Shown here: positions 60,329 through 64,000 of the stretch, piece after piece | How the letters are laid out: each line of letters starts with the position of its first letter | Position numbering within the stretch: position 1 is the first letter of the stretch | Assembly (NCBI RefSeq): GCF_025567265.1 | Contig: NZ_JAOQJW010000018.1 | Coordinates: 1 to 64,000, forward strand | Reading direction: 5' to 3' | Length of the DNA: 64,000 nt | Source: Dorea_A amylophila | GTDB taxonomy: Bacteria > Bacillota > Clostridia > Lachnospirales > Lachnospiraceae | Made by a program: the position numbers and the translations under genes | Notes under the pieces: model-generated | What the model was told of the DNA's origin: nothing | What the model saw: the letters and a program-made list of their open reading frames with translations, nothing else | Databases searched by the model: none

Positions 60329-61065
60329 TGGAGACTAAGGATATGAAACTTACAATCGGTCATCTGTATCCGGATCTTTTGAATCTGTACGGAGACAGAG
60401 GGAATATTGCATGTCTGATGAAACGCTGTATCTGGCGGGGAATAGAAGCAGAGACAATAGAATTCAACACCGGAGATCAGATCGATTTTTCAAAACTGGA
60501 TATCGTTTTGCTGGGAGGCGGTTCCGACAGGGAACAGGCAATCGTGTGTAAAAGTCTTCTGGAAATCCAAAGTGAATTCAAAGATTATGTAGAAGACGGC
60601 GGTGTGGTCATCGCAGTGTGCGGCGGCTATCAGCTTCTTGGGAAGTACTATAAAACAGATGCCGGAATGATCGAGGGCCTGAATCTGGTGGATATCTATA
60701 CGGAGCAGGAAGAAGGACGTCTGATCGATAATATCGTTCTGGACAGTGAACTTGTAGACATGCCGGTAGTAGGATTTGAAAACCATGGCGGAAGAACTTA
60801 TCTGAATGGAAATAAACCGTTCGGAAAGGTTCTGTACGGAGCCGGAAATGATGGTAAAAGTGGTTATGAAGGTGTTGTGTATAAGAATGTGATCGGAACC
60901 TATCTGCATGGTCCGCTGCTTCCGAAGAATCCACAGGTCAGTGATTATCTGATCAGAAAAGCGCTGGAAAGAAAGTATGGCGGAGAAGTGATTCTTACTC
61001 CACTGGATGACAGTCAGGAAAAAGAAGCAAATGATTATATTTATCACCGCTTTGTAAAGGAATAA
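60328..61065 (+). CDS. gatD: Lipid II isoglutaminyl synthase, glutaminase subunit GatD
   Basis: A 245-residue class I glutamine amidotransferase of the CobB/CobQ type. The nucleophile is Cys in VIAVCGGYQLLGKYY (about residue 94), and the catalytic His is in GTYLHGPLLPKNP (about 193). It releases ammonia from glutamine and passes it to MurT. The one-base overlap with murT ensures joint synthesis. A hairpin terminator follows. Confidence 0.95.
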   Translation: METKDMKLTIGHLYPDLLNLYGDRGNIACLMKRCIWRGIEAETIEFNTGDQIDFSKLDIVLLGGGSDREQAIVCKSLLEIQSEFKDYVEDGGVVIAVCGGYQLLGKYYKTDAGMIEGLNLVDIYTEQEEGRLIDNIVLDSELVDMPVVGFENHGGRTYLNGNKPFGKVLYGAGNDGKSGYEGVVYKNVIGTYLHGPLLPKNPQVSDYLIRKALERKYGGEVILTPLDDSQEKEANDYIYHRFVKE

Positions 61066-61075
61066 GAACTGTCCG

Positions 61076-61123
61076 GCAAAAATCGTCAGTTTTTCAAAGG
61101 AAAGCTGACGATTTTTGCTTTTT
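61076..61123 (+). terminator. Terminator of murT-gatD
   Basis: A perfect 14-bp stem (GCAAAAATCGTCAG and complement) with a 15-nt loop, followed by TTTTT. Confidence 0.88.
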
Positions 61124-61162
61124 GCGGTATTGTGTGGATAAAAAGAAAAGGAGACAGTAAAA

Positions 61163-61396
61163 ATGCGTGTGGAACGTTTTAAAATGGAAAGAGAAGGTCT
61201 GGTGACAGAAGGACAGGAAGTAGAGATCAGTGAACGAAGTGCCGTTACCGGCCAATATACATATCTGGTCGAACCATCCATCGCTATGTCAGGAATCTAC
61301 CGTACCAGACAGCGGATCAGAGCAAGAAAAGGAAAGATCAAGAAGATTGAACAGACGGACAGGGGATTTTATCTGCTTGTGGAGATTGACGAGTAA
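61163..61396 (+). CDS. Small basic protein of unknown function
   Basis: A 77-residue protein beginning MRVERFKMEREGLVTEGQ. The beta-strand-rich pattern and the basic stretch RTRQRIRARKGKIKKIE suggest a small nucleic-acid-binding or OB/SH3-like fold, but no family is recognised. AAAGGAG lies 9 nt before the ATG, a good site. It is flanked by a terminator upstream, so it starts a new unit with the membrane-anchored gene downstream. Confidence 0.7.
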   Translation: MRVERFKMEREGLVTEGQEVEISERSAVTGQYTYLVEPSIAMSGIYRTRQRIRARKGKIKKIEQTDRGFYLLVEIDE

Positions 61397-61504
61397 AGGG
61401 AAGAAGAAACAAAAGACCTGTCGTTGACACAGAAGAAAAAAGCACATATAATCTATAATAGCGGGAATAATAAAAGACACAATAAAAAGAAGGGAAACGG
61501 ATAG

Positions 61505-61963
61505 ATGATAGAAAACAATGATGAGGCAAAAAGAAGTAAGATATGGACAGTCGTTACGTCTGTTACATCTGTCCTGATTATAATCGTAGCAATATTTCTT
61601 CTGATGAAGATGTTTACGGGGAATCCGTTAGAAGGTTCCTGGACGGATGAGGACGGTAATATGAATCTGAAGATCAGTCGTGATGGTCAGATGACGGTAA
61701 CAATTCCGGCATCGGGAGAAGGAAAAGATACAGAAGTTCCGATGACATATACGATGAACAAAGAATCCAAGACGATTTCTATACAGCAGGACGATGCACA
61801 GATTCAGAAAATTGCAGAAAAGTCGGATGGACAGTATACGACAGAGACTTTGAAAAATGCAGTACAATCCATAGGAACGACATTTGAATATAGTATTGAT
61901 GACGGAACGCTGACATTGACAGAGCGTGAATATGGAGAACAGATGATGTTCAATAAGAATTAA
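61505..61963 (+). CDS. Membrane-anchored DUF5640-like protein
   Basis: A 152-residue protein with a short cytosolic N-terminus, one membrane helix (about 13-38, VVTSVTSVLIIIVAIFLLMKMF) and an extracellular beta-rich domain (LEGSWTDEDGNMNLKISRDG and GTLTLTEREYG) resembling DUF5640/lipocalin-like domains. No catalytic residues are evident. AAGGG lies 10 nt before the ATG. A terminator follows directly. Confidence 0.78.
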   Translation: MIENNDEAKRSKIWTVVTSVTSVLIIIVAIFLLMKMFTGNPLEGSWTDEDGNMNLKISRDGQMTVTIPASGEGKDTEVPMTYTMNKESKTISIQQDDAQIQKIAEKSDGQYTTETLKNAVQSIGTTFEYSIDDGTLTLTEREYGEQMMFNKN

Positions 61964-61971
61964 AAATGACA

Positions 61972-62006
61972 GCCCCTCTATATGTATGGTATAGAGGGGC
62001 ATTTGT
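61972..62006 (+). terminator. Terminator after the DUF5640-like gene
   Basis: A perfect 11-bp stem (GCCCCTCTATA and complement) with a 7-nt loop, followed by a weak T-rich tail. Confidence 0.7.
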
Positions 62007-62084
62007 TGCTATAGGGACAAATGCGTATATGCAAGAAGAAAGACAAAAAAGAAGTTTATATATCATAAAAACGGAGGGAAAAGG

Positions 62085-63146
62085 ATGGAAGACTACAGAA
62101 ATAAAACGAAAAAAGTACAGATCGGTAATGTGTGTATCGGCGGCGGGGAGCGGATTGCGATCCAGTCTATGACGAACACGAAAACAGAAGACGTGGAAGC
62201 CTGTGTGGCGCAGATCTTAAAGCTTGAGAAAGCGGGATGCGATATTATCCGGGTGGCGGTTCCGACGATGGAGGCAGCAGAGAGTATCCGCAAGATCAAA
62301 GAACAGATACATATTCCGCTGGTGGCAGATATTCACTTTGATTATCGCCTTGCAATTGCCGCAATTGAGAACGGGGCAGATAAGATCCGTATCAATCCTG
62401 GGAATATCGGGGATGAAAAAAGAGTCCGTGCAGTGGTAGAAAAAGCAAAAGAATATAATATTCCGATCCGTGTCGGAGTGAACAGCGGTTCACTGGAGAA
62501 ACATCTGGTAGAAAAATATCATGGAGTAACGGCAGAAGGCCTGGTAGAAAGTGCACTGGACAAAGTACATATGATCGAAGAAATGGGATATGAAAATCTG
62601 GTGGTCAGTATCAAATCATCGGACGTTATGATGTGTGTAAAAGCACATGAACTTCTGGCACCGGTATGTCCGTATCCGTTACATGTCGGCATTACAGAAT
62701 CAGGAACGCTGCTTGCAGGGAATATCAAATCTTCCATCGGACTGGGACTGATCTTAAGCCAGGGGATCGGTGATACGATCCGTGTATCGCTGACCGGAGA
62801 TCCGGTAGAAGAGATCAAATCCGCAAAACTGATCTTAAAGACGCTGGGGCTTCGGAAAGGCGGGATCGAAGTGGTATCCTGCCCGACCTGCGGAAGAACC
62901 AAGATCGATCTGATCGGACTTGCAAATAAGGTAGAAGAGATGGTGGCAGATATCCCGCTGGATATTAAGGTGGCTGTTATGGGCTGCGTGGTTAACGGAC
63001 CGGGAGAAGCAAAGGAAGCAGATATCGGAATTGCCGGCGGAATCGGAGAAGGTCTTCTGATCAAGAAAGGTGAGGTCGTGAAGAAAGTAAAAGAAGACGA
63101 ATTATTGGAGACATTGAGACAGGAGTTGTTACACTGGAATGAGTAA
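62085..63146 (+). CDS. ispG: (E)-4-hydroxy-3-methylbut-2-enyl-diphosphate synthase
   Basis: A 353-residue 4Fe-4S enzyme of the methylerythritol phosphate pathway to isoprenoids. The N-terminal TIM-barrel has SMTNTKTEDVEACV and DIHFDYRLAI; the cluster cysteines are in SCPTCGRTKIDL and GCVVNGPGEAKEAD. Length fits the short bacterial form. GGAGGG lies 6 nt before the ATG. Its last codons overlap the start of polC. Confidence 0.96.
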   Translation: MEDYRNKTKKVQIGNVCIGGGERIAIQSMTNTKTEDVEACVAQILKLEKAGCDIIRVAVPTMEAAESIRKIKEQIHIPLVADIHFDYRLAIAAIENGADKIRINPGNIGDEKRVRAVVEKAKEYNIPIRVGVNSGSLEKHLVEKYHGVTAEGLVESALDKVHMIEEMGYENLVVSIKSSDVMMCVKAHELLAPVCPYPLHVGITESGTLLAGNIKSSIGLGLILSQGIGDTIRVSLTGDPVEEIKSAKLILKTLGLRKGGIEVVSCPTCGRTKIDLIGLANKVEEMVADIPLDIKVAVMGCVVNGPGEAKEADIGIAGGIGEGLLIKKGEVVKKVKEDELLETLRQELLHWNE

Positions 63147-64000
63147 GCCGTTTTTTGAGGTATTTCCGACATTAAAAGTAAAAGATGATATTCAGATGAT
63201 GTTTCAGGGCGTAGAGGTGACGAAAGTTTCCACAAATTCTACGAGAGACTTTATCCGTGTAAGCATTTACAGCAGACATCTGATCCAGAAAAAGGATATA
63301 TATGAAGTGGAGCGTATGTTGAAGCAGCAGTTATTTGCCAGAAGCCATATCCAGGTGACAGTGCGGGAGCAGTATGACCTATCGGAACAGTATACACCGG
63401 AGAATCTGATGAATGAATACTACGACAGTTTTCTGCTGGAACTGGATCAGAAGAGCGTTGTAGAGCGGAACATGCTCCAGAACGCCAGTTATGAATTTGA
63501 AAATGGTAATATTCTCTGTCTGACGCTGACGGATACGATTGTTGCACAAGGAAAAAAGGACTCCCTGTCGGAGTATCTGACGGGTGTATTTGCAGAGCGT
63601 TTTCAACGGCCGGTGGAGATACGGGTTCTGTATGAAAAGGCAAAAGACAGTAAGTTGAAATATAACGAAGCCAAATTAGAACAGGAAGTAGAGGCAATTC
63701 GTGAACAGTCTGAGGCTGTCAAGGCAAAGAAAGCACAGGAACAGAAAGAAGAGAAAAAAGAGGAAAAAAGTGCGTCAAAAAGCACTTCCGGTGGAGAAAA
63801 CAGTAATAAAATCAGCGCTAAGAGTTCCAAATCATTTGGAAAAGGCAGCTATTCGTTTGTACGTAAGGCTACGGATGATCCGAATCTGATTTACGGACGA
63901 GACTTTGACGATGAGACGATCGAACTGCAGAATGTGTTAGGCGAGATGGGTGAGATCACAATCCGTGGAAAAGTCATCAGTATGGAGACCAGAGAGATCC
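63139..64000 (+). CDS. polC: DNA polymerase III alpha subunit, Gram-positive PolC (partial, 5' end)
   Basis: The frame starts at ATG 63139, overlapping the ispG stop by 8 bp, and runs off the window with 287 residues seen. It opens MSKPFFEVFPTLKVK. The N-terminal PolC domain (about 1-170) is followed by a charged linker rich in Lys, Glu and Ala/Ser (about 175-225), then the start of the OB-type segment (YGRDFDDETIELQ, then MGEITIRGKVIS). The ispG-polC order is common in Clostridia. The exonuclease, PHP and polymerase domains lie beyond the window. Confidence 0.93.
   Translation, partial: MSKPFFEVFPTLKVKDDIQMMFQGVEVTKVSTNSTRDFIRVSIYSRHLIQKKDIYEVERMLKQQLFARSHIQVTVREQYDLSEQYTPENLMNEYYDSFLLELDQKSVVERNMLQNASYEFENGNILCLTLTDTIVAQGKKDSLSEYLTGVFAERFQRPVEIRVLYEKAKDSKLKYNEAKLEQEVEAIREQSEAVKAKKAQEQKEEKKEEKSASKSTSGGENSNKISAKSSKSFGKGSYSFVRKATDDPNLIYGRDFDDETIELQNVLGEMGEITIRGKVISMETREI

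Overview
The window looks like chromosomal DNA of an anaerobic low-GC Gram-positive gut bacterium of the class Clostridia, most likely family Lachnospiraceae (Dorea/Blautia/Mediterraneibacter-like). The reasons are strong GGAGG-type ribosome sites with TTGACA/TATAAT promoters, a Gram-positive PolC, a MurT/GatD pair, Rho beside a zinc-type L31, DUF4364/DUF6465-like small proteins and PadR/MarR-led transporter cassettes. No phage, CRISPR array or transposase gene was seen. Placement at genus level is inference.

Layout. 1-139: 3' end of a 23S rRNA and a terminator, with no 5S behind it. 0.25-9 kb: short units (parvulin, subgroup Ic aminotransferase, Gfo/Idh/MocA oxidoreductase, GH13 glucosidase divergent from an AraC regulator, coaBC divergent from an ECF S component that is probably for pantothenate). 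9-16.4 kb: tRNA-Trp, KtrB/KtrA potassium uptake, Nudix, HD, TcdA, small hypotheticals, an EamA transporter and Dtd. 16.4-24.2 kb: a REC-GGDEF-EAL protein whose ribosome site is a run of ten G, then a MarR regulator with an asymmetric heterodimeric ABC exporter. 24.5-29.5 kb: argG (minus), an FAD oxidoreductase, and a PadR regulator coupled to a SEDS-like membrane protein. 30.2-35.1 kb: argC-GNAT-argJ-argB-argD. 35.2-45.7 kb: a small permease, comEA, a two-component system, a GerMN lipoprotein, comEC, holA, lepA and hemW, closely packed. 46.3-48.9 kb (minus): malic enzyme, YhcC-type radical SAM protein, DUF4364. 49.3-57.7 kb: rho, rpmE, DUF1385, prmC, prfA, DUF2156, two aminotransferases and a small membrane protein. 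58-64 kb: fructokinase, murT-gatD, two small unknowns, ispG and the start of polC, which runs off the window.

The most unusual feature is a 614-bp, transposase-free repeat present twice: complete at 45736-46349, and at 29519 with its right half hidden by a 359-base N gap. It is bounded by 14-bp terminal inverted repeats (AT[T/C]GGGATTTAATT) and folds almost end to end into two long hairpin domains. The two copies differ at about 11 of 274 comparable positions. Two of these differences form two compensated base pairs (T-A to C-G) and others give G-U wobbles, so the fold itself may be maintained. One copy supplies the stop codon of the SEDS-like gene. The other sits exactly between two convergent operons. 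It could be a MITE-like mobile element, a structured RNA, or both.

Second-tier points are the poly-G ribosome site before the cyclic-di-GMP gene (possible phase variation), the PadR-controlled SEDS protein, a two-component system inside the competence genes, and several clean palindromic operator candidates. Start codons were moved from the longest ORF wherever a Shine-Dalgarno site clearly favoured an internal ATG, GTG or TTG. Family names come from recognising motifs by eye; no database search was run.
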